Of a DNA stretch of 48,376 bases, positions 1 to 7,669 are shown piece by piece. The stretch comes from Clostridiales bacterium (GTDB lineage Bacteria; Bacillota; Clostridia; Oscillospirales; Oscillospiraceae). The translations under genes and the position numbers were made by a program. Below the pieces are notes generated by a model that saw only the letters and a program-made list of their open reading frames with translations, searched no databases and was not told the origin of the DNA. The stretch covers positions 1 to 48,376 of the forward strand of contig JALFUW010000005.1 of NCBI GenBank assembly GCA_022786995.1, written 5' to 3'. Each line of letters starts with the position of its first letter. Position 1 is the first letter of the stretch.

Positions 1-6
1 AGACAA

Positions 7-18
7 TATGAAATGACT
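7..18 (+). repeat. IS left subterminal inverted repeat
   Basis: TATGAAATGACT is the exact reverse complement of 1608-1619. The match stops on both sides, so the repeat is 12 bp. Confidence 0.8.
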
Positions 19-105
19 CCTCACTTGTAAAACGTGGGTTTACCTGTCATACTTAAGGTGCAACGCAAAAGTAACTGGAATTACCACATACAAGGAGGAG
101 TCACC

Positions 106-1230
106 ATGACAAGTATAACCTATATTGGGATGGATGTCCATACCACAAATTTCACACTTTGCTGTTATTCCTTTGAGGACGACAAAGTGTACGCCACCGT
201 TCAAGTCAAACCGGAATATACGCAGATACTCAAGTACATTAACCGGATCCGGAAACAGCGAGGTGAGGATACTCGTTTTGTATGCGGTTACGAGGCTGGC
301 TGTCTGGGATACTCCCTGTATCACCAGTTGACCGACCACGGTGTGGAGTGTGTTATCCTTGCACCCTCCACTATGGCCGAAACTCCCGGCAAGAAGATCA
401 AAACCGATAAGCGGGATGCGGAGAAGATCGCCAGATGCCTGGCTTACCATCAGTACAAGCCCGTCTACGTTCCTGACGAAGAAGATGATGCCGTCAAGGA
501 GTACATCCGTATGCGTGACGATGTGAAAGCGCATCTCAAAGAAACCAAGCAGCAGATCATTGCCTACTATACCCGCCATGGCTTCCAGTTTGACGGAAGC
601 AGCCATTGGACACAGAAGCACCTGAACTGGGTGGAAAGCTTGCAATTCGAAAACAGCATCCATCAGGAGGTTCTGCGGGAATATCTTACCGTATTCTACG
701 ACTTGAGCGAGAAGGTCGCGGTTTATGACGCGCGGATCGAGGAACTGTCCCATTCTGAGCGTTATGCGGAAAATGTGGGGAAGCTATGCTGTTTCAGCGG
801 GATCGCTACCCATACGGCTCTGTCTCTTCTGGCAGAGGTTGGCGATTTCAGCCGCTTCCGGTCTGCACCTCAGTTTGCCGCTTATCTGGGTCTTGTACCT
901 GGTGAACACTCCAGCAGCGATAAGCAGCACCGTACCGGAATCACCAAGGCCGGAAACAGCCATCTGCGCAGACTGCTCATTGAATCGGCGCACTGTTACA
1001 GCCGCGGTGCTGTGGGTAAAAAATCCAAAGCACAGAAAGAAAGGCAGGCCGGTAATTCCCCGGAAGTGATTGCTTATGCAGACCGGGCTGTTGACCGGTT
1101 GAAACGTAAATACCAGCGTATTGCGCTTCATTCCAGAGCCAATATTGCCAAAACCGCTGTTGCAAGAGAACTGGCCTGTTTTGTCTGGGGTATGATGACC
1201 GGCAATATTTCCGCAACCGCACTCCACTGA
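106..1230 (+). CDS. IS110/IS1111-family DEDD transposase (recombinase)
   Basis: This 374-aa enzyme is of the IS110 family, which moves the element by an RNA-guided recombination mechanism rather than by DDE chemistry. The RuvC-like N-terminal domain shows the DEDD set: D10 in GMDVH, E63 in GYEAG, and D101/D104 in TDKRDAEK. The C-terminal transposase_20 domain runs from about residue 240 (FSGIATHTALSLLAEVGDF) and contains the likely catalytic serine in KAGNSHLRR. The ATG at 106 is chosen because AAGGAGGAG lies just upstream; an in-frame ATG at 34 has no ribosome site. The length is intact and there is no frameshift, so it may be active. The 3' flank holds the likely guide RNA, as expected for the IS1111 group. 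Confidence 0.93.
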   Translation: MTSITYIGMDVHTTNFTLCCYSFEDDKVYATVQVKPEYTQILKYINRIRKQRGEDTRFVCGYEAGCLGYSLYHQLTDHGVECVILAPSTMAETPGKKIKTDKRDAEKIARCLAYHQYKPVYVPDEEDDAVKEYIRMRDDVKAHLKETKQQIIAYYTRHGFQFDGSSHWTQKHLNWVESLQFENSIHQEVLREYLTVFYDLSEKVAVYDARIEELSHSERYAENVGKLCCFSGIATHTALSLLAEVGDFSRFRSAPQFAAYLGLVPGEHSSSDKQHRTGITKAGNSHLRRLLIESAHCYSRGAVGKKSKAQKERQAGNSPEVIAYADRAVDRLKRKYQRIALHSRANIAKTAVARELACFVWGMMTGNISATALH

Positions 1231-1400
1231 TCTTTGTTTCCTTGACCGGAGGATATCAGCTGCGAAAATCCGCGTCAAGGATGCTGCGCACCGCATACCG
1301 CGGCTTCGTCCTTGACCCGAATTTCCCCAGCTGATGCAGATTAGTCAAGGAAAGCAAAGCCAAACCCTTTCCGAGGATATCTGCAAGGAGCCAAGGCTCC
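1231..1400 (+). ncRNA. Candidate bridge RNA / seekRNA of the IS1111 element
   Basis: The noncoding segment after the transposase folds as one nested rod. 1237-1246 pairs with 1344-1353 (10 bp perfect), 1255-1262 with 1328-1335 (8 bp), and 1274-1281 with 1309-1316 (8 bp). A small apical hairpin is formed by 1291-1294 with 1300-1303. An 8x8 internal loop (1247-1254 / 1336-1343) separates the first two stems. A second hairpin, GGAGCC-AA-GGCTCC, lies at 1387-1400. IS110-family transposases use an element-encoded guide RNA with internal target/donor loops, and in the IS1111 group it is encoded 3' of the transposase, which fits this location. The RNA ends are guesses; pairing was found by eye. Confidence 0.6.
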
Positions 1401-1607
1401 CAGCAGGTTCAGCTATCTACGATAATACTATGACGGCACATCTGTGATCCACGAAATTAGACAGTAGAGCTCCAGGCGGACCATTGACCTGCGGTACCCA
1501 ATCCGCGTATAACAGAGTGGCCAATGCCGGTTTTCTGTTGTCTTGGCTCTTTCCAGATGTCCTTGGAATATTTTTGCCTTTTGACTGGTTTTTCCCCTCT
1601 TGACAAA

Positions 1608-1619
1608 AGTCATTTCATA
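1608..1619 (-). repeat. IS right subterminal inverted repeat
   Basis: AGTCATTTCATA is the perfect partner of 7-18 and marks the right end of the element just upstream of the interrupted host gene. Confidence 0.8.
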
Positions 1620-2384
1620 ACAGCATTAGATAATCTACTTTGGACAACAACTCAATTTATATCATGTGTGCATATTATTGAAGATCAAAACAAAAGTGCA
1701 GGTTTGATATCAGACGATCTGATCCAGCATATGAAAGTCCTTGCAGGTACGTCATATATCGAAACCGGAAACTTGTTATTCAATTTTGGAGGTATGTTAC
1801 CGCTACTTCTGAGTGGTGGAGCAGATGGTGGTTCTTACTATATTTATGATTCAATTGATATTTGTGTCGACTTATTTAGAAAACTTGAAGATGCATCAAT
1901 TGATATCAAAAACTACGAAGACCTTGTTAAAGTATATAAATCTGCAGAGACATATTTCTATCTAAATTATGTTTCTAACGGTTCCAATGATAGTCTAATA
2001 AAATACAACGTGTTTATTGAGAAACTGTTAGAGTTAGATCCTTCAGGAGAGATTTTAACCCAATATACTTTTGAAACAGGAAACGGAATTGTTTTGGATA
2101 AGTATATCGAGAATGCAGAGAGAAAACTTACAGATATTACACTTGAGAATGATCCGTTTGGTTTTTCACTATTGAAATACAAACTTGGAACTCATTACCT
2201 AACGCGTGCACTATACTGCGATGATATTGGCGATTATGAAAATGCAAAAAAAGATTATGAAAAGGCCAATAGATGTTATACATCTGCATTATTATATTTT
2301 AATAAAGATCATGCAGGCATTTTTGATGATATAATAAGGAATCAGGCATTAATATCCGAAAAATTATCTAGGTTAAACGAATAA
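1620..2384 (+). pseudogene. 5'-truncated TPR-like hypothetical gene interrupted by the IS
   Basis: The open frame can be read back to 1524, but its first 32 codons or so lie inside the IS, so the genuine gene starts upstream of the insertion and only about 254 codons remain. I do not recognise a named family. The C-terminus (YYNA-like segments around GDYENAKKDYEKANRCYTSALLYF) resembles a tetratricopeptide helix pair, suggesting a protein-protein interaction role. The sequence is AT-rich compared with the core genes, consistent with acquired DNA. An internal ATG at 1731 could still initiate a shorter product, but it has no good ribosome site. Confidence 0.55.
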
Positions 2385-2403
2385 TTGACATATATATTGA
2401 CAC

Positions 2404-2444
2404 GATAAAGGACTGTTGTAATAAAAATGCAACAGTCCTTTATC
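2404..2444. terminator. 15-bp perfect hairpin after the truncated gene
   Basis: 2404-2418 (GATAAAGGACTGTTG) pairs perfectly with 2430-2444 around an 11-base loop. It lies 20 bases after the stop at 2384. The T-run is weak, so it may act as a terminator or only as an mRNA-stabilising hairpin. Confidence 0.6.
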
Positions 2445-2484
2445 CTTTATCTGTAAGTGTCAAAACAACAAACGGAAACTTGTA

Positions 2485-2985
2485 ATGATTTTCAGGTATG
2501 CCACACTATTCCCGTATGTCACCCATGTTTTGCGTTACTATTCCTTGGGACATATATTTTTTGACACGGACACCTCGGAGCTGATCGTGGAAGTGGCGAA
2601 ATCCCAGATCGGCAATGTTGGCGATGAACCTTATTGGAGTTGGTACGGGTTTACGGAACAGGTAGAATGGTGCGCCTGCTTTGTCAGTTGGTGTGCCAAT
2701 AAATGCGGCAATATCAATTCCGGTATCATCCCTAAATTCTCCGGCTGTATCAGCGGTGTGGATTGGTTGAAAGACCAAGAGGAATGGAACGGCAACAGTT
2801 TTGTACCGGGTCTCGGTATGATTATCTTCTTCGACTGGGATGATGAAGATGGACAGGATGGAAATGCCGATCATGTTGGTATCGTGGAAAAGATGGAAAA
2901 CGGCAGAGTTTACACCATAGAGGGCAACACCTCCGATAGCTGCCGTCAGCGAAGCTATCCAGTAGACTACTACGAAATCCTCTAA
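2485..2985 (+). pseudogene. C-terminal remnant of a CHAP-domain cell-wall hydrolase
   Basis: The 3' part encodes a CHAP/NlpC-type amidase domain: VEWCACFVSWCANKCG supplies the catalytic Cys, ADHVGIVE the His, and the chain ends in the EGNTSD region. Such domains form the C-terminus of much longer conjugative-element hydrolases that open peptidoglycan during DNA transfer. Here the N-terminal lysozyme/membrane part is missing. The first 30 residues or so (MIFRYATLFPYVTHVLRYY) do not resemble the family, and there is no convincing ribosome site at 2485. The normal GYG-type tail after EIL is also absent. I read it as a decayed fragment of an integrative conjugative element; no other conjugation gene is visible. 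Confidence 0.7.
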
Positions 2986-3002
2986 AAAAAGATGCTGCCC
3001 AC

Positions 3003-3037
3003 TTGGGTAATGCCATTAAGTTAGTGGCATTACCCAA
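3003..3037. repeat. 13-bp perfect inverted repeat upstream of the ApeA-like gene
   Basis: TTGGGTAATGCCA at 3003-3015 is the exact complement of 3025-3037, with a 9-base loop. It lies between the CHAP remnant and the defence gene, about 100 bases before the start codon. It could be the terminator of the lost operon or a protein site. There is no T-run. Confidence 0.55.
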
Positions 3038-3134
3038 CTTGGGACACACTTTGTCTATGTATTTTTTCGTTGCCATTTTATCAACTTTTCGATATAATTG
3101 TTTATATATCAAGCTGATATATGGAGGTGCTTGT

Positions 3135-4499
3135 ATGTGGAACAATATCGATCAAGATAGGCATTATCTAGGTCAGTTTCAAATTGATGATGAAACAATT
3201 CCCGGAGAGATTCTTTATAATAAAAAAAGTGGCATAATCATGTTGAGTCTCAAACGGAAAATTGAATCCATTGGCAAGTCTTTCGGTAAGAAACCATATA
3301 TTTCAGGAGAACTTAATACCGGTGCTGTTGTTAAATTATTTAATACTCGTTGTGTTAAGAACCATACTGAGAATTTTTCATTACAGCACCTGCATTTTTT
3401 GGCGGACAAAATGCTTTTCGGAAAAGTGGAAGACTGTTATCCGAAATTCAATAAGATGGTTTGCACGGTGGAAAATGCTCTTGCTTGGAGTGGGCTTTCC
3501 CAGGTTAAAGATGAGTTTGACAAAATTACAATCTGTGGGTTGGGGGATGTTCCGACATACAATTGGTATGGAGTAAAGATTAGGTTTAGGACAGATCTTA
3601 AGAATGACTTTTGGACAACTCCACGTAAAGAAGAATGTAAAGTTGTAGAACGGCTAGTAATCGAAATTGAAAGCACCGAAAAACAACCCATGGACTTTTT
3701 TATACAGATTCGAAATGATATTACGGCATTAATATCATTTGCAATTAAGGATAACATAAATGTAGAAAGCCAATCTCTATTTGATTATGATATACCTCGC
3801 ATGATCGGCCCAATAGAAAGTCACAGGGAATTTGTACTTATTACAAATGAGCCATACCACTATTTATTAAACAGTAGCCAATTCTGGTACAACTTTTACT
3901 TGAATCAGCTCCCGATTAACGACGATTTGTCAGATAAGCTCACAAAGCTTAAACCGATTTTCAATCTATATCTGTCGCTGTTCAAATATGAAGATATGCC
4001 AATAGAGATGGTATTTCTAAACATCGTTCAGGCCATTGAAACTTTTCATTCCCGGTTCTTTTATAAAGACAAAAAGAAACTCTATGTTCAATCGGTATAT
4101 GATCGATTTGAAAAAAGTGTGCATTTTGAATCGTTAAAAAAACTGCTACTGAGTGATACACAAATGGATGAAAACTGCAATTTCATAATTCTGGTGTCAC
4201 GTCTCAATGATTTGCTTATCGGTAGATATGATGGCCTATTTTATGAGTTTTACGGAGAAGATAGCGAGTACGCTCAGAGAATCGCTGATACCCGTCATTA
4301 CTATACACACTACGGAAAAAGTAAAGAGGCAAAAGCATTGAAGGGTGATGATTTGCTTGATGCTATTGAAATCCTTCGTCTCCTCTTGGAATACAATGTC
4401 TGCTTAGTCTTGGGAATAGATAGACGGGAGCAGACAATATCATCTCTACGAAGCTATTTCGCCCACAAACAGTTAGACAATCATCAAGTAGGTTCTTGA
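3135..4499 (+). CDS. ApeA-like HEPN-domain anti-phage protein
   Basis: This 454-aa protein starts at the ATG at 3135, preceded by GGAGG at 3123-3127; an upstream in-frame start at 3003 lies inside an inverted repeat and is rejected. The architecture resembles ApeA-type abortive-infection proteins. It has a beta-rich N-terminal half (LGQFQIDDETIPGEILYN, ISGELNTGAVVKLFN) and a helical C-terminal HEPN domain. That domain carries the RNase signature R-x4-H as RHYYTH (R387 and H392), preceded by the helix with FEKSVHFESLKKLL. HEPN proteins of this type cut RNA to stop growth when a phage infects. It is a single gene without an obvious partner. It is AT-rich and lies in accessory DNA between element remnants. 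The family call is from motif and layout, not from a search. Confidence 0.7.
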   Translation: MWNNIDQDRHYLGQFQIDDETIPGEILYNKKSGIIMLSLKRKIESIGKSFGKKPYISGELNTGAVVKLFNTRCVKNHTENFSLQHLHFLADKMLFGKVEDCYPKFNKMVCTVENALAWSGLSQVKDEFDKITICGLGDVPTYNWYGVKIRFRTDLKNDFWTTPRKEECKVVERLVIEIESTEKQPMDFFIQIRNDITALISFAIKDNINVESQSLFDYDIPRMIGPIESHREFVLITNEPYHYLLNSSQFWYNFYLNQLPINDDLSDKLTKLKPIFNLYLSLFKYEDMPIEMVFLNIVQAIETFHSRFFYKDKKKLYVQSVYDRFEKSVHFESLKKLLLSDTQMDENCNFIILVSRLNDLLIGRYDGLFYEFYGEDSEYAQRIADTRHYYTHYGKSKEAKALKGDDLLDAIEILRLLLEYNVCLVLGIDRREQTISSLRSYFAHKQLDNHQVGS

Positions 4500-4760
4500 G
4501 ATACCTACCAAGTTTGAATTTGTCCTTTATCTGTGCCTTGGCTTATTTGTTCTCTGCCTTATCTTTTACAATCACCAAAGAATTCACCCATGGATTAGAA
4601 GCGAAAGTGGAAATGAAAGGAATGAGTTTGATGGTTATGATTTGTACTTGTGCAATCGGCGTTCTGTGTGGGTCGGCCACTACCGTTTGTGCTGGGGGTT
4701 GTAGTCAGATAGCTTAAATGAGACAGTTGGCTGAGGTGCGCTAAATATAAAGGGAGCCAC
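4500..4760. other. Gap with no supported gene
   Basis: A 73-codon open frame exists from a TTG at 4496, overlapping the ApeA-like stop, but its start lacks a ribosome site and its product has no recognisable features beyond a hydrophobic stretch. The rest holds a short stem (TGGCT at 4728-4732 with AGCCA at 4755-4759) and nothing else I can support. Confidence 0.5.
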
Positions 4761-4790
4761 GTGAGGTTCGACTCCTCAGATGCCCCACCA
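4761..4790 (+). pseudogene. tRNA 3'-end fragment (T-arm, acceptor strand and CCA)
   Basis: TGAGG-TTCGACT-CCTCA at 4762-4778 is a perfect T-arm with the TTCGA loop signature. It is followed by GATGCCCC and ACCA at 4779-4790. No matching 5' acceptor strand, D-arm or anticodon arm is present upstream, so this is not a working tRNA. Eight bases lie between the T-stem and A-CCA, one more than in ordinary tRNAs. That is the spacing of a selenocysteine tRNA, although its usual discriminator is G. Such fragments commonly remain as attachment sites of integrative elements. Confidence 0.55.
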
Positions 4791-4793
4791 CAA

Positions 4794-4826
4794 AAAAGAC
4801 TGACATTTTTTCAATGTCGGTCTTTT
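4794..4826. terminator. Bidirectional intrinsic terminator
   Basis: AAAGACTGACATT and its near-complement AATGTCGGTCTTT (one G-U pair) form a hairpin flanked by A and T runs. It directly follows the tRNA fragment and also ends the minus-strand XRE gene, whose stop is at 4828. Confidence 0.75.
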
Positions 4827-4827
4827 A

Positions 4828-5067
4828 TTATGGTTCCAGATTTGTTTCATCGAAAAGGGGAGAGCTGAAAAATTCATTGATGCCAATTTCAAGTCCCTGG
4901 CACACTTCGTGGACGATCCGGAGTTTCATAGATGGATAGGTGCAGTTGATGATATTGGACACAGTTGACCGAGGCAAGCCACTTTTGGTAGAAAGCTGAT
5001 ACTGCGTCATGTTCTTTTCGGTAAGCAACTCCTGAAGCCGCATGCTGACAGCTTGATTCAACTGCAC
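4828..5067 (-). CDS. XRE-family helix-turn-helix regulator
   Basis: This 79-aa protein is essentially one Cro/C1-type HTH domain: RLQELLTEKNMTQYQLSTKSG gives helices 1-2, and LPRSTVSNIINC is the recognition region. The start is GTG at 5067 (MQLNQAVSMRLQ); a later in-frame ATG would cut helix 1. It is divergent from the KTR gene at 5265. The shared intergenic region has two copies of a 13-bp sequence overlapping the promoters, suggesting autoregulation and control of the neighbour. Small regulators of this type commonly control integrative-element or toxin-antitoxin cargo; the target beyond the neighbour is unknown. Confidence 0.85.
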   Translation of the reverse strand: MQLNQAVSMRLQELLTEKNMTQYQLSTKSGLPRSTVSNIINCTYPSMKLRIVHEVCQGLEIGINEFFSSPLFDETNLEP

Positions 5068-5084
5068 ATTATCACCACCATGTC

Positions 5085-5144
5085 CATGTAACTGTACTGA
5101 TATTATATGGACTTCTTTTTCAAAAATAGTTCATGTAACTGTAC
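5085..5144. promoter_or_regulatory. Twin operator repeats in the XRE/KTR divergent promoter
   Basis: CATGTAACTGTAC occurs at 5085-5097 and again at 5132-5144. A minus-strand -10 (TATAAT, complement of 5102-5107) lies between them, so one copy sits downstream of the XRE promoter and the other near its -35. The second copy also overlaps the -35 position of a plus-strand promoter whose -10 TATAAT is at 5163-5168. This is the arrangement expected for a repressor controlling both directions. Confidence 0.6.
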
Positions 5145-5264
5145 GAAATGAGACTTTTGGTGTATAATGGGATGGAAAACAGCCTGTGGCGAAATTCGCA
5201 CATTTGACGAAAGGATCAGTACAGGGTATCCTATCACATATCCTAATTCGGGGAGGTTAATGCC

Positions 5265-5456
5265 ATGAAAAACAAGGAGCAGAAAGGATATTGGATTCCA
5301 TGCCCTGTCTGTAAGGAACTATCAGATATCAAAGTATATGAAGATACTGTGATTCTGAAATTCCCATTTTACTGCCCAAAGTGCATTCAGAAATCGACTG
5401 TAAATGTGGTTCGTCTGAGGATGACAGTAGAATCCGAGGATGAGAAGCAAAAGTAG
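5265..5456 (+). CDS. Cysteine-rich KTR-domain zinc-ribbon protein (copy 1)
   Basis: This 63-aa protein has two Cys pairs, CPVC and CPKC, about 23 residues apart, the pattern of a single zinc ribbon, with LKFPFYCPKC matching the conserved core of the KTR family. GGGGAGG precedes the ATG. It is the most diverged of the three complete copies in this window: the KTR triplet itself is replaced (LSDIKV). Members are found as small cargo proteins in Firmicutes integrative elements and have no established role. Its promoter region carries the XRE operator repeats, so it is probably controlled by the divergent regulator. Confidence 0.75.
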   Translation: MKNKEQKGYWIPCPVCKELSDIKVYEDTVILKFPFYCPKCIQKSTVNVVRLRMTVESEDEKQK

Positions 5457-5559
5457 TCATGGGAATATAAGTGTGGCATACGCAAAATGCTTCCTACTGG
5501 AATAATCAAAAGTTCATTATGCAATGGATGCAACGCCCATGGCAACATATCATAAAAAC

Positions 5560-5603
5560 GGTAATATTTTGGTAAACACCCGAATATGCAGCTATGCTAT
5601 AAT
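5560..5603 (+). promoter_or_regulatory. Response-regulator promoter with 11-bp direct repeats
   Basis: GGTAA occurs at 5560-5564 and 5571-5575, exactly 11 bp apart, inside ACGGTAATATTTTGGTAAAC. A perfect -10 TATAAT lies at 5598-5603, 27 bp after the start of the second repeat. The same repeats with the same 27-bp offset precede the lipoprotein gene. OmpR-type regulators bind such one-turn-spaced direct repeats near -35, so this is a likely autoactivation site. Confidence 0.7.
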
Positions 5604-5630
5604 GGTAAAAAACAGAGTGGAGGCTAATCC

Positions 5631-6293
5631 ATGGGTAATAGAATTCTGATAATAGAGGACGACACCGCCATTTCCCAAGTATTACAGCTGAATTTGGAAT
5701 GTGCGGACTATAATGTCACGACCTTTGACAACGGCCTTACTGCATGGAATGCTCTGGAAGCAAACCATGACTATGATCTAGCCTTGCTGGACATGATGCT
5801 GCCCGGAATAGATGGCTTTGCGCTGCTGCCGAAGCTGCAGGAATACGGTATCCCTGTGATCTGTTTGACTGCCATGGGAGATGCCCAGCACGAAGTGCAG
5901 GGGCTGCGAGGTGGTGCGGAGGACTACATAGCAAAGCCTTTCGATATGCTCGCCTTGATGGTTCGCATGGAAAAGGTACTGAAGCGTAGCGGTAAATTAA
6001 ATGAAGTCTACCATTTTCGGGATCTGACGCTGGATAACAGTAATCGCCGCCTACAGAGGAACGGAGAGGAAATCAATTTGCCACCCCTGGAATTTGATGT
6101 GCTGGCGGTGCTGATGAAGAATAAGAATCGTACCGTTTCCCGGGAACGCATCCTAAATGAAATCTGGGGTCAGGACTACTTTGGAGATATTCGCACCGTG
6201 GATGTTCGCATTGCCAATCTCCGAAAAAAGCTGAATTTGTCCGACGAAATCCGAACTATCTCGAAAGCCGGCTACCGGTTGGAGGAACGATGA
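5631..6293 (+). CDS. OmpR-family response regulator
   Basis: This 220-aa protein has a receiver domain (residues 1-120) with the acidic pair ED-D in IIEDDTA, phospho-acceptor D54 in LLDMMLPG, and the conserved Lys in AKPFD. It is followed by an OmpR/PhoB winged-helix domain (LPPLEFDVLAVLMKN, RTVDVRIANLRKKL). The start is ATG at 5631 after GTGGAGG. Its stop overlaps the kinase start (ATGA at 6290). It is expected to be phosphorylated by the kinase and to bind the GGTAA repeats before its own gene and before the lipoprotein gene. The arrangement of regulator, kinase and exported protein resembles antimicrobial-peptide or cell-envelope sensing modules, but the signal is unknown. Confidence 0.93.
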   Translation: MGNRILIIEDDTAISQVLQLNLECADYNVTTFDNGLTAWNALEANHDYDLALLDMMLPGIDGFALLPKLQEYGIPVICLTAMGDAQHEVQGLRGGAEDYIAKPFDMLALMVRMEKVLKRSGKLNEVYHFRDLTLDNSNRRLQRNGEEINLPPLEFDVLAVLMKNKNRTVSRERILNEIWGQDYFGDIRTVDVRIANLRKKLNLSDEIRTISKAGYRLEER

Positions 6294-7669
6294 AACTAAA
6301 AACGAAATTGACCGCGCTCTGTGCAGTGCTTCTTCTTGGGGTTGCAGTTAGTCTGACAGCGGCAATGCTCTGGCAAGTGCGGGAGCAATCTTATAGCACC
6401 CTTTTGCAAAACTCCCAGGAAACAATGGAAGATTTGGTCTCCTCCTTTTCAAGAAATATCTATAGCAGTCCCTCCGAAAACCTTGACACGCTTTCGCAAA
6501 AAGCACTTTTCACCTATTGCTTTCGATCCTGCGGCGTTCCCGGCAGTGTTCTCGTTGTGAATGGGGAACACCTGACTGCATCCACACAAATTGATCCAGA
6601 GGACTATCTGGATTTGCATTACGGCGACATTCCGCAATCAACCAGAGCTTTCGCCAATGGCAAACACCTTCTGATTCTGGGCAGAGCCACAGAAATTCTG
6701 GGGACCGAGTGCAAAGTGTATCTGGTTGTGGACGCGTCAGGCATCTATTCCCAGCTTCTGCAGCTCAGTGGACGATTCGCCCTTTTGGCGCTATCCATTG
6801 GTCTCATGGGACTTGCCGCAGTTCATTGGCTGATCTCACGGACGCTCCGGCCACTATCCGAACTTTCAGAAGCTGCTGACTGTATCGCAGCCGGTAACTA
6901 CAGTCAGCGAGTTCCTGTTGTCTCTCAGGACGAAGTTGGCGTACTGGCAAAGAATTTCAACCGAATGGCTCTGGCGGTGGAAACCCATGTGGATACCTTG
7001 CGGGAGCAGAACCAACGGCAGAAGCTCTTTATCGGTGCTGTTACCCATGAGCTGAAAACGCCGCTGACATCCTTGCTTCTGAATGTCAACACGCTGCAAA
7101 GCGTCTATCTCCCAGAAGAAAAGCAGGCTGCACTTCTGGAAAGTATGGATACCCAGCTTCATTGGCTGGAAACCATGGTCAAAAAGCTTTTGACGCTCCT
7201 ATCCATGAAAAAGAATGCAAAGCTTTCCACAGCATCCGTCCCGGAACTTTTGGATCAGGTTCAGACTCTCACCAAAGGGATTTGCGAAAAATACGGCGTT
7301 TCCCTAAACGTATCCTACAGCATAGATACCCTCTCCATGGACAATGACCTCATGTGCAGCGCTCTTGTAAATCTTGTTGAAAACAGCGCCAAGGCATCCA
7401 AACCGGGTGGGTCGATTGAGGTTCTTGCAGTTGAAACGGGCTTCACAGTTTCCGACCATGGCCGGGGCATTCCGGAAAAAGACCTGCAAAGAGTCACCGA
7501 TCCATTCTATATGGGCGACCCTTCCCGCAGCAAAGCAAATGGCGGCTTCGGTCTTGGGCTGGCATTGGTACGGGAAATCGCCTCTGTTCACGGCGGTACA
7601 CTGGAACTGGACAGTACCGTTGGCGAAGGTACTACTGTCCGAATTGTCCTGCCAGAGCCGCAACGGTAA
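6290..7669 (+). CDS. Membrane sensor histidine kinase
   Basis: This 459-aa protein has a transmembrane helix at about residues 7-29, an extracytoplasmic sensor of about 130 residues, and a second helix at about 160-182. A HAMP segment follows (RTLRPLSELSEAADCIAAGN), then a HisKA box with the phospho-His near residue 253 (GAVTHELKTPLTSLL). The HATPase boxes are N (NLVENSAKAS), G1 (DHGRGIPEK) and G2 (GGFGLGLALV). The start overlaps the regulator's stop, so the two are translationally coupled. It partners the regulator at 5631. The stop codon lies within the first of three GGTAA repeats that control the next gene. Confidence 0.93.
   Translation: MKLKTKLTALCAVLLLGVAVSLTAAMLWQVREQSYSTLLQNSQETMEDLVSSFSRNIYSSPSENLDTLSQKALFTYCFRSCGVPGSVLVVNGEHLTASTQIDPEDYLDLHYGDIPQSTRAFANGKHLLILGRATEILGTECKVYLVVDASGIYSQLLQLSGRFALLALSIGLMGLAAVHWLISRTLRPLSELSEAADCIAAGNYSQRVPVVSQDEVGVLAKNFNRMALAVETHVDTLREQNQRQKLFIGAVTHELKTPLTSLLLNVNTLQSVYLPEEKQAALLESMDTQLHWLETMVKKLLTLLSMKKNAKLSTASVPELLDQVQTLTKGICEKYGVSLNVSYSIDTLSMDNDLMCSALVNLVENSAKASKPGGSIEVLAVETGFTVSDHGRGIPEKDLQRVTDPFYMGDPSRSKANGGFGLGLALVREIASVHGGTLELDSTVGEGTTVRIVLPEPQR

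Larger units (their letters stand above)
1..1622 (+). mobile_element. IS110-family (IS1111 group) insertion sequence
   Basis: A single DEDD transposase is followed by about 380 noncoding bases. A perfect 12-bp inverted repeat, TATGAAATGACT at 7-18 and its complement at 1608-1619, lies just inside the presumed tips. Subterminal repeats with a few extra bases outside them are typical of the IS1111 group, which makes no target duplication. The right tip is placed a few bases beyond 1619, and the left tip at or just before base 1. The window therefore begins at the element's edge, as often happens when a contig breaks in a repeated IS. The element interrupts the reading frame that continues to 2384. 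Exact tips cannot be fixed without an empty site. Confidence 0.82.

Noticed and set aside
1524..1619. N-terminus of the TPR-like protein starting at 1524
   Set aside because: These codons lie inside the IS (left of its right inverted repeat) and cannot belong to the original gene.
4496..4717. 73-codon open frame after the ApeA-like gene
   Set aside because: It needs a TTG start without a ribosome site, overlaps the previous stop and has no recognisable domain.
4694..4790. A complete tRNA gene
   Set aside because: The 5' bases do not pair with the acceptor strand and no D-arm or anticodon arm can be drawn; only the 3' end is tRNA-like.
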